From: Batkoa obscura
Taxonomy: Eukaryota; Entomophthoromycota; Entomophthoromycetes; Entomophthorales; Batkoaceae
DNA length: 64,000 bases
Reading direction: 5' to 3'
Assembly: GCA_030770535.1 (NCBI GenBank)
Contig: JASVEC010000021.1
Location: 692,001-756,000 of the forward strand
The position numbers and the translations under genes were made by a program. The stretch's first letter is position 1. Each line of letters opens with the position of its first letter. The notes beneath the pieces were generated by a model. The model made no database searches. It saw only the letters and a list, made by a program, of their open reading frames with translations, and was not told the origin of the DNA. Below, piece after piece: positions 35,910 through 46,893 of this stretch.

Positions 35910-37153
35910 ATGGTATCTGACGAATATGTCAAATATATTGCTGAGGAGGTTGCCCCAGTAATCAGTAAAGTTTCATTAACATTAGCTACTTTAGTTGTGG
36001 TCACTATGATTGTATTGAGTAAATATTAAACATTTTGAATCAATTGATCGAGTATACTAATATTAACAATAGCAATATATGATTATAAATTAGTCAACAG
36101 AGTAACTTTGAGATTGCAAACTGTTATTTCATGCTTTGATATTTGGTTACATTCTTTTCCATTATGGAGCCATCAATATAGTTACAATGGATCCCCATTA
36201 TGTGCATTCATTGGCTATCAGCTATTAGCCTTCCCGTTATTTTATGCTTTCCTTAATGTTGCTATTGGAGTGAATTTGCAATTAGTTTTTATACATGGCA
36301 TTGCTATAACAAAAAGGATTGAAGCAGGATATTGGATTGGATCTATCCTACTTATGCTAATCATTAGTATCCCACCACTTGGTATTGCATTATTCTAGGA
36401 TATACGTAGATTGATATTAATGGTTTTTATCTAGCAATGGATATGTTTGGCTATACTGAGTTTAATGGTTGCTATCTTGCAGTTGAGGATGAAAATATTG
36501 CAAAAACATTTGATTTCTACGCTAGTATCTTGATTACAATGATCTGTATGCTTTATTTGTTAGTCATTGTAATTTTGGTCATAATAATATTGAGTAAACA
36601 AACCAAGAAGATACAAAACTTTAGACTGTTTCGTGGAGCAAGAGCTTCTGTAGAAGCAGCCAAAAGCGTAAAGATCATGGGTTTTAGAATGTACATATTT
36701 TGATTTGCAATTTGTTGTGGCTAATTCTTTTTTTAGCTTACTATACCCTATAATAATGATAGTCTCTCAATCAGGACTAGTAATAAACCAAACAGCATAT
36801 GATCTTTTTGACTTTGAAGCACCTGAATTGTTCATTCTTACAATGATTACTAGTGGAATATTAGGAACCCTTAATTTTACTGCTTTTTGTTGTGATCCTA
36901 CCATTCATTCTGCGTTTAGGAAAATATATTTAAGAATTACAGCTAAAAACAGGATCCAAGACATTGTAAATGATGAAGGTATGATGATATATAATTAGCA
37001 TAGTATTAATAAAACTAAAATCCTTTAGTGGGTAGCGAGGTAATGCTTTCTACTAGAGACAATTTAGATGATATTGATCAATCAAACTCTTCGTTTACTT
37101 TCACTGAGAAAGTAGATGGTAAAATGCTTACCGAAATTATTCAAAGTTTATAA
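35910..37153 (+). CDS. Seven-helix fungal receptor (GPCR-like), tandem copy C, intact
   Basis: This gene has five exons: 35910-36018, 36094-36381, 36435-36690, 36737-36978 and 37029-37153. They total 1020 bases and 339 residues in a continuous frame. Seven hydrophobic segments are visible: VSLTLATLVVVTMIVL (about 21-36), LRLQTVISCFDIWL, FIGYQLLAFPLFYAFLNVAI with NLQLVF at its end, WIGSILLMLIISIPPL, ILITMICMLYLLVIVILVII, ILLYPIIMIVSQSGLVI, and ITSGILGTLNFTAFCCDP. The NLQxVF motif after helix 3, the R..xYPxI start of helix 6 and the F..DP end of helix 7 are shared with the receptors at 41601 and 51568. They recall the Git3/cAMP-receptor-like class of fungal GPCRs. The ligand is unknown. The third intron (46 bases) is inferred because it restores helix 6 and has the same sites in all three copies. 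Confidence 0.75.
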
Positions 37154-37481
37154 TGTTAACTCTAACTAATAATAACAACGTATGAGCTTTTCATAGAATC
37201 ATGAAATAGTTTTTATTATAAATTAGTTGATATTAAATACTAATACTTTCCTTATAAAAAATTATCAATGCAAATGGCTTCAATAAAATTTTGAAGGAAA
37301 ATTCCTTTTAATTTTTTTTGTAATTTAGCTTTTATTGAGAAGCCAAGGGCTCAATGGTTATGTGGGAGTGATGATGCTATTTTATCCCCTAATAAAAATC
37401 CCCTTTTTAAGTAACGAAATAGATCGATCGTTCAAAAAAATGCCAGCTAAATTAAAATTAAAACATTTTAAATATTTATCA

Positions 37482-37500
37482 CTAACCCTAACCCTAATCC
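37482..37500. repeat. Interstitial telomere-like repeat
   Basis: The sequence CTAACCCTAACCCTAATCC is two perfect units and one near-perfect unit of the fungal/animal telomere hexamer (TTAGGG on the other strand). It sits 330 bases after the tandem receptor array. Chance is unlikely in so AT-rich a region, but three units are few. Confidence 0.6.
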
Positions 37501-37707
37501 TATCTTAATTTGACTTTAGTAGAAATTTAATAGATATATAAATATAAAAAGTAGTTCGACATTTGAATTTAAGTTTAAAATTTTACCAACAATTTCTATA
37601 AAATAAAAATCATTCTTTACCAAAAATCTGATTTATAAAATACTAGCACTACTCCCATGACAACCGGTTTAGCTTCTACGAAGGCTTTAATAACAATCGC
37701 AATTTTA

Positions 37708-37807
37708 TGGAGATGTCTTTTTTGGCTTCATCACCTTTCCCATCTTTTAAGCGCTGTTTAAGCGGCAAAATTGATAGTAAAATTCTTAAATACAAAAATA
37801 CATCCCT
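37708..37807 (-). mobile_element. MITE family 1, copy 12 (reverse)
   Basis: This is a reverse copy beginning TGGAGATGTCTTTTTTGGC after TTTA, and ending CATCCCT before TTA. The core is TTTTAAGCGCTGTTTAAGCGG. The ends are slightly changed from consensus. Confidence 0.85.
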
Positions 37808-38409
37808 TTATTTTGTTTGAATGGTTAAAATGTTTTTTTTATATGATTCTCTACCTGGTTTTCGTTTCTATATTTCTTTAAACGTTAAGACGACTGTGTC
37901 TCTCACTATAATACTAAATGTTTAATAAGTTTGTATATACAAATTTAACATAATACCATATTTTAATCTCTTTTGATCAACTTATAACTTGTAGTTGTTT
38001 TTTAAAAGACTTAATATTTTTTAAAGGTTATGACATTTGAACTAAAATTTATACAGCAATTGATAGAATCATTTATGCAGTTTATAAAATTTTAGTACCT
38101 TATCGGATTTTAGCATCTTATAATATTTCACTTAAAAATAAACTATTAATATTACAATTAGATTAAATTAGCCATTACTATTCTTTAAAAAATCTTAAAA
38201 CCTGTGTTTTTATTAATTCGACAAAGACAAAAAATTACTTCATGAAAAGGCTTTATGTTCAATAATAAGTCCATAGTCAATAGGGGTTTATAGATAGCAA
38301 TATATTTTACTTACCTAACATATTCTATTCATAATTGAATCGATGACTATTGTTTTTAACTCATGGTTTAAGCTTTTATTTCAAAATATAAAATTTTATA
38401 GGTACTATA

Positions 38410-38508
38410 TAAGAGCGTTTTTTTGACTTCATTACTTTTCCATCTTTTAAGCGCCATTTTAGTAGAAAAATTGTTAGTAAAATTCTTAAATAAAAAAATA
38501 CATCCTCA
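38410..38508 (-). mobile_element. MITE family 1, copy 13 (reverse)
   Basis: This is a 99-base reverse copy with left end TAAGAGCGTTTTTTTGAC, core CTTTTAAGCGCCATTTTAG, right end CATCCTCA and TA on both sides. It lies 115 bases beyond the stop of the Wbp1 gene. Confidence 0.85.
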
Positions 38509-38623
38509 TATATTGTTACTTAATAAGATTCTCATAAAAATGATACAGAAAATTAATTGTAGTAATGATATTATTTAGTTAAATATAATTCATGAGCAAG
38601 CAAATTAAATTTTGCTATTTTAA

Positions 38624-40249
38624 TTATTGATTTTTCTTTTTTGAAGGAGTGAGGTCTTCCTTATAAAATAACCAAATGATTGAGAAAAGGACAAAAGATA
38701 TACCCATAGAAGCAGTAGAAAGATAGTAAGGGAAAGCAGGAGTAAGGAAACGAGGGTACTCATTATGACGGAAAGGATGAACAGGAACTACATTTTTTTC
38801 AAAAATATAAGAAAAACCTTCTCTTTGATAATCCACTTTAAATGTAAATACACCATAAACATCCGGTAATTTAACTTGTGTACTATAAATTGAATACGAG
38901 TTACCATCTTTATCCGTCTCTACTTTCTCAAAAGCTAAATAAGTACGTATATATGGGTCCAACATTATGATCTCCAATTGTATATCTTTCTTTTGGAATG
39001 GTAACCATGTATTATTGCTATACTCTGCTAATTTTATGCTATATTTCTATTTATAAAAAGAGATAAATTTATACTTTAAATTATAAATATTACTTACAAT
39101 TTCATCATTAATACGATAATTACTTGGAGCTTCAACTTCATTAATTCTATGATGATTAATACCCATACATTTTATAACACCAAACTCTTGAAAATTCCAT
39201 TTAGTAATTTGTTTAATAAAATTAAGATTGTCCGAATCAATTGCACTAAATTGAATAATTAGTAACTGAATTATTATGAATAGTATTATCATTACGCTGA
39301 TTTTTCGCCATTATTGAGTTTCTTAATTATTTTGTCATTGACAAACCTATTTAAAATTTAATTTGGTATTAATTTAAATGTGATTATTACTTACTTATCT
39401 GAAAACATTTCAGTAGAACCAAATATAGTAACTCTAGCATTATTGCTAGTTTGAAGAGCAGAGATTAGGCTAATTTCATGGCCAAACAGAGAGGTAGTGT
39501 CCGAACTACTTGGCTTTAATGAAAAAGAAGACACAGTAGATTTTAAAATGGATCGAACTTTATTATTGTTACTATTATTAATACTATGGCCAACTCCCTT
39601 AAACAAAATTGGTGCTTGAATCTTATATTCTTCTGAAAAATAATTAGAATAATTTATATCTTCACTTAGTATATATTCATGATCCTCATCATCATTGTTG
39701 ACAACATTATAGTTAAATGGGTCTAATACTTTACTACCTTTAACATCAAACTGAACTCCAAATTGATACGCTACATTTTGATATAGCTTAGATAAATCGT
39801 TATTGGCTGCCAATAACAAATTTCCTCCTTGATCTACAAATTCAATGATCTCTTTTTCACTTAGTCCACCTCCATAAGCTATGTTTTTTTTTTTATAAAC
39901 ACATAAAATATTAAAAGCAGATAAATCAATTTACCAGTGACTTTTGGGGAGAACAAAATCAAATGATCATAATTTTTAGTCTCAAAGTTCATCAATTTCA
40001 CATCCTCTTCTTGTGCTTTAACGAAGGTTATATCATAATCACGATCTATTGTTTAAAAGTATATAAATGGATTAATATTAAATAATTACCAATATTAATT
40101 TTACCTTTCAAACTACTAATAAATTGAGAATAGTCTTCCATAACGAAGTCATTATCGCCTATAAATAAAACTTTATTCCCACTGTAAGATAATGAACTTG
40201 CTATCCCACTAATTAGTATAGAAATAGCTGAAAAATTCAACAGTTTCAT
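38624..40249 (-). CDS. WBP1: Oligosaccharyltransferase subunit Wbp1/OST48
   Basis: This gene has six exons, in reading order 40249-40105, 40045-39935, 39878-39395, 39346-39296, 39245-39098 and 39046-38624: 1362 bases, 453 residues (human OST48 has 456). Residues 1-19 are a signal peptide. The family pattern follows: GNKVLFIGDND near 24, NYDHLILFSPKVTG near 75, FVDQGGNLLLAANNDLSKLY near 98-117, FKGVGHSI, NNARVTIFGSTEMFSD near 232-247, INHHRINE near 293, and LPDVYGVFTFKVDYQREGFSYI near 362-383. One transmembrane helix lies near 420-440 and a basic tail (PSKKKNQ) ends the protein. The subunit is part of the ER complex that transfers N-glycans to nascent chains. The overall call does not depend on any one intron. 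Confidence 0.96.
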
Positions 40250-41600
40250 TTTTTCAATTACTAATAATTATAATATTTAAAAAAAGATAAAATTTATATT
40301 AAATATTTAAAATTATCAATACTACTCGTAGTTTTTATTGATTGGCTAATTTAATTTAAACTCGCCTTAACCCTTTGTAGACCATATAGATTTGTTTACT
40401 ATTTGAATTTCAAGTCAAAGTATAATTTGGGAGAAAATAATTGTCAGGGTTAGTACAATTATCTAATTTTTTTGTCCAATTGGTTATTTTTATAAAATAA
40501 ATTTCACTCTAGACATTTTTTAAAAAGAAATTTGGTATTTAAAGGGTTGAACAGCTTTGTTTGAGTTGCTATTTTAGAAAGATTATTTTAATTAGTTACT
40601 TTGAGACTAAAATATTAAATTCTATTTAACTAATTTAATTGCTTATAAGATCTAAGATCTATCCAATAATAGTTTTATATGGTAAGAATAGGATAGAATA
40701 AAGATACTAGTCTTTGAATATATTAATGGTATTGTTGATATTCGAAGACAATTGATATGGTATTTAATTGATATTCTTATCATGGGATGGAGCTAAGCTC
40801 AATTTTTCGGCTTTATGCTATACATTTGTAATTTTAGTATTCCTTAAACTCTCAAAACTATTATTAAATAGTATGGTATATTAAAAGGGGAAGCTTTAGA
40901 GCATATAAAACAAGGGTTATTTGATTATCTCCTATTTCTACATCATTTTTTAAAATCCTTTTTTTTGAAAAAGCGCATTTATTTGGAAACAATGTTAGCA
41001 AATTTTAAGTGAAAATTTTCGTTCTTCCGTTTTTATATTGATAGTTATTGGTGATAAAAAGCAAATTGGTGTGGAGTATAATTTTAGAATAGGAACTTAT
41101 ATTATAACTATACTGTGTAGAAAAAGATAGCGGCCTTTAAACAATAAGTTGGCTATAGTGGAATGAGATGTAAGAAAATCGATTGGCATATACTTCCATC
41201 CAAAAAGGAAACAATATAAAGCTTAATATAGTAAGATGTAGCTGAGTTTATTTTAAAATTAAAATAAAAAGTAGGATGGATTGGATGATGTATTAGGATC
41301 ACTTTAATGATGCATAATAATACTAGCAATGTTATTATGTTAGTGCAATGTGATACTCCTAAAGTCAAAGGATAACAAATGGATAGAACCATAGTACTAT
41401 TTTTTATACATGGAAATAGTATATTTTATTTAGTTCTTTTAGGATCACTTTTATATGTATCGTATCTTAATGTTTTTACCCTATCTATTAATCCCTTCAA
41501 AATGGGAATGAAAATTAAAGAGGTGTTAATTATTAACAAAAACATATATAAGTAAAAAGCAAATGAGTCAAAAAAGTATAAAAAATTAATAAATATAATA
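40250..41600. promoter_or_regulatory. Upstream region shared by two receptor genes
   Basis: From about 40960 to the start codon at 41601 this DNA is recognisably homologous to 50930-51567, upstream of the second intronless receptor. Shared blocks include CCTTTTTTTGAAAAAG, GGAAACAATA, TGTATTAGGATC, GCAATGTGATACT and AAAGGATAACAAATG. No frame is conserved between the two, so the conservation reflects common descent and perhaps regulation. An identical 15-base TATA segment is listed separately. The left part (40250-40950) is featureless. Confidence 0.6.
41545..41559 (+). promoter_or_regulatory. TATA-box segment of receptor at 41601
   Basis: The 15-mer TATATAAGTAAAAAG lies 42-56 bases before the ATG. 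The identical 15-mer lies at 51528-51542 before the paralogue at 51568, while neighbouring bases have diverged. Confidence 0.55.
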
Positions 41601-42725
41601 ATGCTTCCTTTTCAAATTGCAAGAGTAGTAACAAAATATAATAATATTATCTCGATTATTGGGGCAATTGCATTACTTCTTTTTATATTAGTAACACGCC
41701 TACTAAAATTCAAAGCTGCGGATAGACTAAGTTATAAGATATATATTTGGATAGCTATTTCAGATATCATATATAGTACCTTAGTCTTAGCACAAACGCA
41801 AAAGCTTATTGATAGAGATGCTCCAGAGGATATAAGAGAAGTACTTGAAGAAAACATGGACTTTTGTATTCTTGCGACTCATACTCAGCATATCGTTAAT
41901 GTATGGTTTGTCTTTTTAACCACATGTCTGGCTTATAATTTACAAACCGTGTTTTTGAAAAAGAAAGTATTAAGGATTGCAAATCATTGGATTTACGCTT
42001 TGGGTACACTTGCTATTTGCCTTGTATTTTACGTGCCTTCAATTATATATTCATACCTAACTAACAACTGCTATGGTTTAAAAGCTTATAAAATAGCACC
42101 ATGGGGATTTATTTACTTTCACTCGGTATTTGTTATCCCTGTTACTCTTTGCTGCTGCTATTGTGCTTATATTTTTATAAAAACATACTTAACTTTAAGA
42201 GCCAAAAAGATAGTTTACAATAATAGTAATGTACAAAGTAATAGTGTCAACCTAAATAATCATATGGATTTATTAGCTAGAAGATTAATGAGTTACGCCA
42301 TTATCCCATTAATAACTCAGTTTCCATTTGTTGTTATTTCTGAGTTATATATCGATGAGAATTACGTAGGAACTGTAGCCTCAGATTGTTTTGCTGATGT
42401 ATTAAGTTCTTCAGCTGGTTGGTTAAACTTTATTTGTTTTATGTTTGATCCTGCTATTCCACATATCTTATATGAATATGAATTAAGAAAGTCAAATGGT
42501 AGCATATTTCAAGTTACTGGTAATAGCAGTGATAATAAGCCAGCTATAAATGGAGCTCGGTGGCTATCTAGTTTAAAATTAGGCTCCGACCTTAAGCGCT
42601 CCTCTACCGCTCCTTTAACTTCTATTACCACTACTTCTTCTTTTACCGTTATTGATAGTAATGACACACGTTTTACTTTATCTGAAGTTGAGGAAACTAC
42701 CGCTATTAGAATTAAACAAATGTAA
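41601..42725 (+). CDS. Seven-helix fungal receptor (GPCR-like), intronless
   Basis: This single-exon protein has 374 residues. Helices are visible near 18-36 (SIIGAIALLLFILVTRLL), 45-65 (YKIYIWIAISDIIYSTLV), 95-120 (HIVNVWFVFLTTCLAYNLQ), 130-152 (WIYALGTLAICLVFYVPSII), 168-192 (FIYFHSVFVIPVTLCCCYCA), 232-252 (LMSYAIIPLITQFPFVVI) and 268-288 (SSAGWLNFICFMFDPAIPHI). Motifs NLQTVF after helix 3, RRLMSYAIIPLI at helix 6 and FDPAIP after helix 7 mark the same Git3/cAMP-receptor-like class as the tandem genes at 31-37 kb. Unlike them it has no introns. The cytoplasmic tail is Ser/Thr-rich and ends IRIKQM, as does the paralogue at 51568. The ligand is unknown. Confidence 0.8.
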   Translation: MLPFQIARVVTKYNNIISIIGAIALLLFILVTRLLKFKAADRLSYKIYIWIAISDIIYSTLVLAQTQKLIDRDAPEDIREVLEENMDFCILATHTQHIVNVWFVFLTTCLAYNLQTVFLKKKVLRIANHWIYALGTLAICLVFYVPSIIYSYLTNNCYGLKAYKIAPWGFIYFHSVFVIPVTLCCCYCAYIFIKTYLTLRAKKIVYNNSNVQSNSVNLNNHMDLLARRLMSYAIIPLITQFPFVVISELYIDENYVGTVASDCFADVLSSSAGWLNFICFMFDPAIPHILYEYELRKSNGSIFQVTGNSSDNKPAINGARWLSSLKLGSDLKRSSTAPLTSITTTSSFTVIDSNDTRFTLSEVEETTAIRIKQM

Positions 42726-42887
42726 TAGCAATAATAAATATTATTTTCGCATAATTTACTATATTTAGAATTTCTGATTTTGATCTTTTCTTATAATAAA
42801 AGCAAAAAAGCTGCAAAAGGATAAATAATCTACTTGAATTTTTTGTATCTCAATTTCTTTAATTTGTAAAAATAATAATAAGATTCA

Positions 42888-43738
42888 ATGGAGAATAAAA
42901 ATCAATCAAGGAGTTTTGTATCAGAGAATACATTAGAAGAGATCAAAAAAAGAAGAGAAGAAAGCGGCATTTCAAGTAACTAACTTTATTTATTTATTCA
43001 ATATTTTTAACTATTTTCTAAAAAAATAGTTCATTTAAATTAATTTTATTAATCAGATTACATTTAGATACTAAAGAATCGAATTATGATCCACGTACTC
43101 TATTTGAAAGATTAAAAGAGCAGAGAGCTAAAAAAGAAGAAGCTATTGAAGAAGCTAATAAACTTGGTAAGCTAAACAAAAGAACAGCATAGAATAAAAT
43201 AAAATTAATTTTTCCATAGGAAATAGGATTCATCGATTGGATGAAGATGAATCTGAGTATTTAATTGAGTTAATAGAAAAAGAAAAGAGGATCAAGCTAG
43301 AACTAGAAACAAAAGAAAAAGAAGAAGTTTTAAAGTTCAAAGAGTAAGTAAGATTGGTTTTATCAAATTTTTGAATTAAGTTCTTTTAGATTGGTAGCTA
43401 ATAATAATGTCACTAAAATACCAAAACTTGATATAAAAAAAGAAGTGCCAGCTACTTTTGTCATTAAAAAAAATCCAGCAGATAAACAAAATATCAATAC
43501 GAATAGTAGTAAAAAGAAAACTAATCCATTATTTTCAAAATTAATTAAAACCAAAATTGAACCTAAAGATAATAACAATACTGATGATACAAATACAAAA
43601 GTAGATACAAATAAGGATAAGGAGAACGATATGACTAAAGAGAATAAAATGGAAGCTATAATGGATGATACTAATAAGAAAACCCATTCCCCTTTTATGG
43701 AATTATGCAATTACTCGAGCGATCCTGAAGAGGAATAA
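42888..43738 (+). CDS. NIP30/FAM192A-family nuclear protein
   Basis: This gene has four exons: 42888-42975, 43068-43166, 43220-43343 and 43390-43738. They total 660 bases and 219 residues. The N-terminal NIP30 domain is clear: SFVSENTLEEIKKRREE near 9-25, YDPRTLFERLKEQRAKKEEA near 36-55, and HRLDEDESEYLIELIEKEKR near 67-86. These match FVSQAELDEAKKKRQEEW, YDPRSLYERLQEQKD and LDEDETNFLDEV of human FAM192A. The C-terminal half is lysine/asparagine-rich with an acidic end (YSSDPEEE), comparable to the acidic Ser-rich end of the human protein, which binds the PA28-gamma proteasome activator; whether that holds in fungi is unknown. The ATG lies 163 bases after the receptor stop. A long antisense frame over exon 4 is a shadow of its lysine-rich codons. 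Confidence 0.85.
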
Positions 43739-44223
43739 AATTTTGATCAAGTTGCATCTTGATAGTTTATTTCAATGATTTTTACTTATAGATTAGCTTC
43801 TACTAGTTTTACATTTATATAATAAAAGAAGGACCAGATAATATGATGATTGCTATTTACTTTTAAATTCAAGACAAACCTTGTTTTTATTTCGAATAAT
43901 AGGAAAATAAACGCATGTCAATGATCAAGATGCTGTGAAAGAAAATATGGAAATTCCTTTTAGAAAAGAAAGGATGGGGTATCATTATTTAAGATAAATT
44001 CTAAACTCTAAATCAAGTCTTAGTCTAGTTTAATTTAACGGAACTTTTTATAGTTAAAAACCTCGGATAGCTTCAAGCATTTAATGCTATTGAAAAAGTC
44101 AAATTCTAAAACAAAGTTGATAATAGCAGAACAGAATTACTAAATAAAATTAATTTAATATAATATTATTTTTAGTTTGGTTACAGGCATTAAAAATGAG
44201 AAAGATAAGTTTTATAATTTTAA
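43739..44223. other. Intergenic
   Basis: This is AT-rich DNA between the NIP30 gene and a decayed F-box/LRR gene. I see no frame, repeat or RNA gene in it. Confidence 0.55.
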
Positions 44224-44990
44224 TCACCTTGGCATTGGAATACTTTTAATTTTTTCACAAGTAGTATTGTCCATATCAATATAATTTGTAATAAGTAATA
44301 ATATAGTAGTAAGTTTATAATCACGACTTCCTTTAATATTGATAATTTTAGAATCCTTAATAATCAATATCTCAATATTCTTGAGAAAGGAAAGGAAACA
44401 AAGGAAATCTTCGAGAGTAACATGAAGTTCATTGGTCTTAAGATGATTAGCCGTTTTACATTTTATTGGATTATATTTTCTAAGATGAAGTTTGTTCTTA
44501 TCTGAATTATATTTATCGAATATCTCAACATTCATATTAAAAAGCCAAAGGTTAAAATGAACTTGAAAGTTTGAGAAAGAATGAGCTGAACGTACTAAAT
44601 CGAATGATAGGCAACTAAAATAATTTTTCTAATGTCGATAAATTAAAAAAAACATAGTCAACTGATAAATATTATGAGTTGAAATAGTTTAATCTAATAA
44701 TATTGCCATTTTCAAATAATTTCATATCATCATAACCACTATCATTGAAACAAAAAGACCAAGATAATATATTAATCTTATACTTGAAATTGCTTCAGAT
44801 TTCCAAGATACTCAACCCTAAATTTAAATCTTCCTTTAATTTCTAAATTTATATCAAGCGAAGGTGGCAATAGAATCGTCTGAAATTAAACCTTTAACAC
44901 AAATATTGGATTCCGTATTAGTATGTTTTTGGATATTGGTTTTGGTGTGAAAGACAGGTTGATACATAATTCTAAGTTAAACATCCAGGA
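44224..44990 (-). pseudogene. Decayed F-box/LRR-family gene, 3' part
   Basis: An open frame of 103 codons (44535-44224) ends TNYIDMDNTTCEKIKSIPMP. Further upstream on the same strand, in shifting frames with stops, come LPPSLDINLEIKGRFKFRV and LFENGNIIRLNYFNS. Both parts match the gene relic at 48585-50091: there NCPPNLEFKIKGR, VFENSNIAIFGYFNSDILV and DYRLTTSLLFIATYTEANDA stand in the same order. The repeats look like leucine-rich repeats. At least three interruptions are visible upstream of the open frame. No F-box is preserved here. Whether the last 103 codons are still translated cannot be told. Confidence 0.5.
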
Positions 44991-45790
44991 ATTCGAAATC
45001 ATATTCGATTGGCTAGTTTTTTGGCTGTAAAATTAACTTTTTTAGAATTAAGTCCTTTTCATTATGGTTGGCTAAAATAACCTAAATAGAAATAGTACTA
45101 GCCAATCTTAATAATTATTATAGTTAAAAGTCCTAATTTAAAAATCAGTTACCCTTAAATTAAAAATATTCAAATACAATTAAATTTCCATCTAAATTAA
45201 ATATACTTCAATATGATAGTAAACTGCTTTAATCCTATATACTTTATAATATATAAACAAATAATTATTAAACAAAATAAAAGTATTTTTAAAATCTGAC
45301 ATAGAATAATATTATTTAGTATTATTTTATTATTACATTAATAAACTGCAATTATTAATTAAATATTATCCACTTCAAAAAGCTTTTCTAATTTGAACTA
45401 AACACAAGTAAATCTGATCCTGTTACTGTTTTTTAATTTATAAAATTTTAATACTAATATGTTAAATTTAAACTAGAATAATATCAAATTAAAAAATTCA
45501 CTTGTTTTTCGTATAGATTTACAGTAGCAGAAAAAAAGTGTAACATGAAATATTTAAAGATGAGTTTATTAAAAAAAATATATATAAACCTTATAGCTTG
45601 TCTTTTTATAAAATCAAATCCTTTAGAACGCTATTTATAAAAAAGTATCGTATTATTAATTTTTAATTTTTAATTTTTAACTTAGTTACTATAAATAACT
45701 TTTTATTAATTTGATTTTTTCAACCAATTAGAATAACTTGCATTAAAGTTCAATTTCTTAAAAAAATAGTCTCTTATATAATATTAATAT

Positions 45791-45883
45791 TAGGTATTTC
45801 TTAAGAATTTTACTAGCAATATTTCTGCTCAAATAGCGCTTAAAAGATATAAAAAGTAATGAAGTAAAAAAAACACTTTCGTA
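45791..45883 (+). mobile_element. MITE family 1, copy 14 (diverged)
   Basis: This is a degraded forward copy with TTAAGAATTTTACTAGCAAT, then GCTCAAATAGCGCTTAAAAG, then AGTAATGAAGTAAAAAAAAC. The left end is eroded (AGGTATTTC) and the right end reads CACTTTCG before TA. Confidence 0.75.
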
Positions 45884-46183
45884 TGTTTTATATTATTTTT
45901 ATTAATATTTAATAGATATTTAATATATAAATATACAATTATCTAACTTTATTTTTTGAAAAATTTATTTTAAAATTTGGTTATAAAAGCTCACATTTTA
46001 TTTTTATTTTAATAAAAAGTTCAATATAATAAGGAAAAGTACATTATATATACATTGTGATTTATTTACGTCAATTTTAATAACTATTTATAATAAACCA
46101 GATTTTATAAGATTTTATAATAAAACAATTTTTTTTATATTAAAGTTTACTATCAGAAATAATAGGCTTAATCAAGCAATATA

Positions 46184-46281
46184 TGAGAATGTTTTTTTAG
46201 TTTCATCATTTTATCCATTTTTTAAGAGCTATTCGAGTGGAAAGATTGTTAATAAATTATTAAACAAAAAATATATTACCA
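46184..46281 (-). mobile_element. MITE family 1, copy 15 (reverse)
   Basis: This is a reverse copy of 98 bases beginning TGAGAATGTTTTTTTAG and ending ATATTACCA, with TA at both sides. The core TTTTTAAGAGCTATTCGAG is preserved. Confidence 0.8.
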
Positions 46282-46325
46282 TATAAAGTTAGTGCTTCAA
46301 AAGAAACAGGGGCTAAAACCAACAA

Positions 46326-46893
46326 GTATGGGATCTGGCACTTAGTGATTGGAGTCAAAAACAGCTATTGACTAGTTGACTATAATTTAAGCCGAAAGAT
46401 CTTAGTTTGTGTGATTAAAATAGACTTGAATTATGAAGAATAGCATATGGGGATGTATTTTTGTGTTTAAGAATTTTACTAACAAATTTTCCGCTTAAAT
46501 AGTGCTTGAAAAATGGAAAAAATAATGAAGTAAAAAAAAACACTCCCATATAGTAGGCTATGGACTATGTAAGACAAATAGAATAGACAATAGTAATGTA
46601 AAGCCTGCATAAAACACTATTGAGAAAACTTAGTGGCTTTATTAAGTGTATGAGATATCAAGGAATAATTCAGTTAAAAAGCCTCGAATTACTATACTTT
46701 AAAATCTTTGTTATGCTCTGGCAAGTACAAATATCAAAATGAGAAAATAATATTCTTTGGGATGAAGCTAGAAATTCTCATACAAAATCAAAATAAGAAC
46801 GTGGGATTGATTGTCTCCGAACCTGAGAACACAACAACTTAAATGGTTATTGTGCTATAATCAATTATGGAGCTGACAAAGGGATATTTCACA
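46326..46893 (+). repeat. MITE-like repeat family 2, copy 3, interrupted
   Basis: This copy of the family at 3036-3497 and 17861-18282 begins GTATGGGATCTGG and ends GGATATTTCAC. It is interrupted at AGCA/TAG by a complete family 1 MITE (46448-46548), whereas the other two copies are uninterrupted at that point. Confidence 0.85.
46448..46548 (+). mobile_element. MITE family 1, copy 16, inside repeat family 2
   Basis: This is a 101-base intact copy inserted in a family 2 repeat. The filled site reads AGCA-TA-element-TA-TAGTAGG. The empty sites in the other two family 2 copies read AGCATGTAATAGG and, on the reverse strand, AGCATGTAGTATG. The comparison fixes both element ends and shows a duplicated TA. 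Confidence 0.93.

Larger units (their letters stand above)
37154..38623. other. Intergenic with two MITEs and a telomere-like tract
   Basis: Two reverse family 1 MITEs (37708-37807 and 38410-38508) and a short telomere-like repeat (37482-37500) lie here, each listed separately. No gene was found. Confidence 0.6.

Noticed and set aside
43363-43710. Hydrophobic 115-residue antisense frame
   Set aside because: It is an exact shadow of the lysine/asparagine-rich last exon of the NIP30 gene. Antisense of AAA/GAA codons gives Phe/Leu/Ser.
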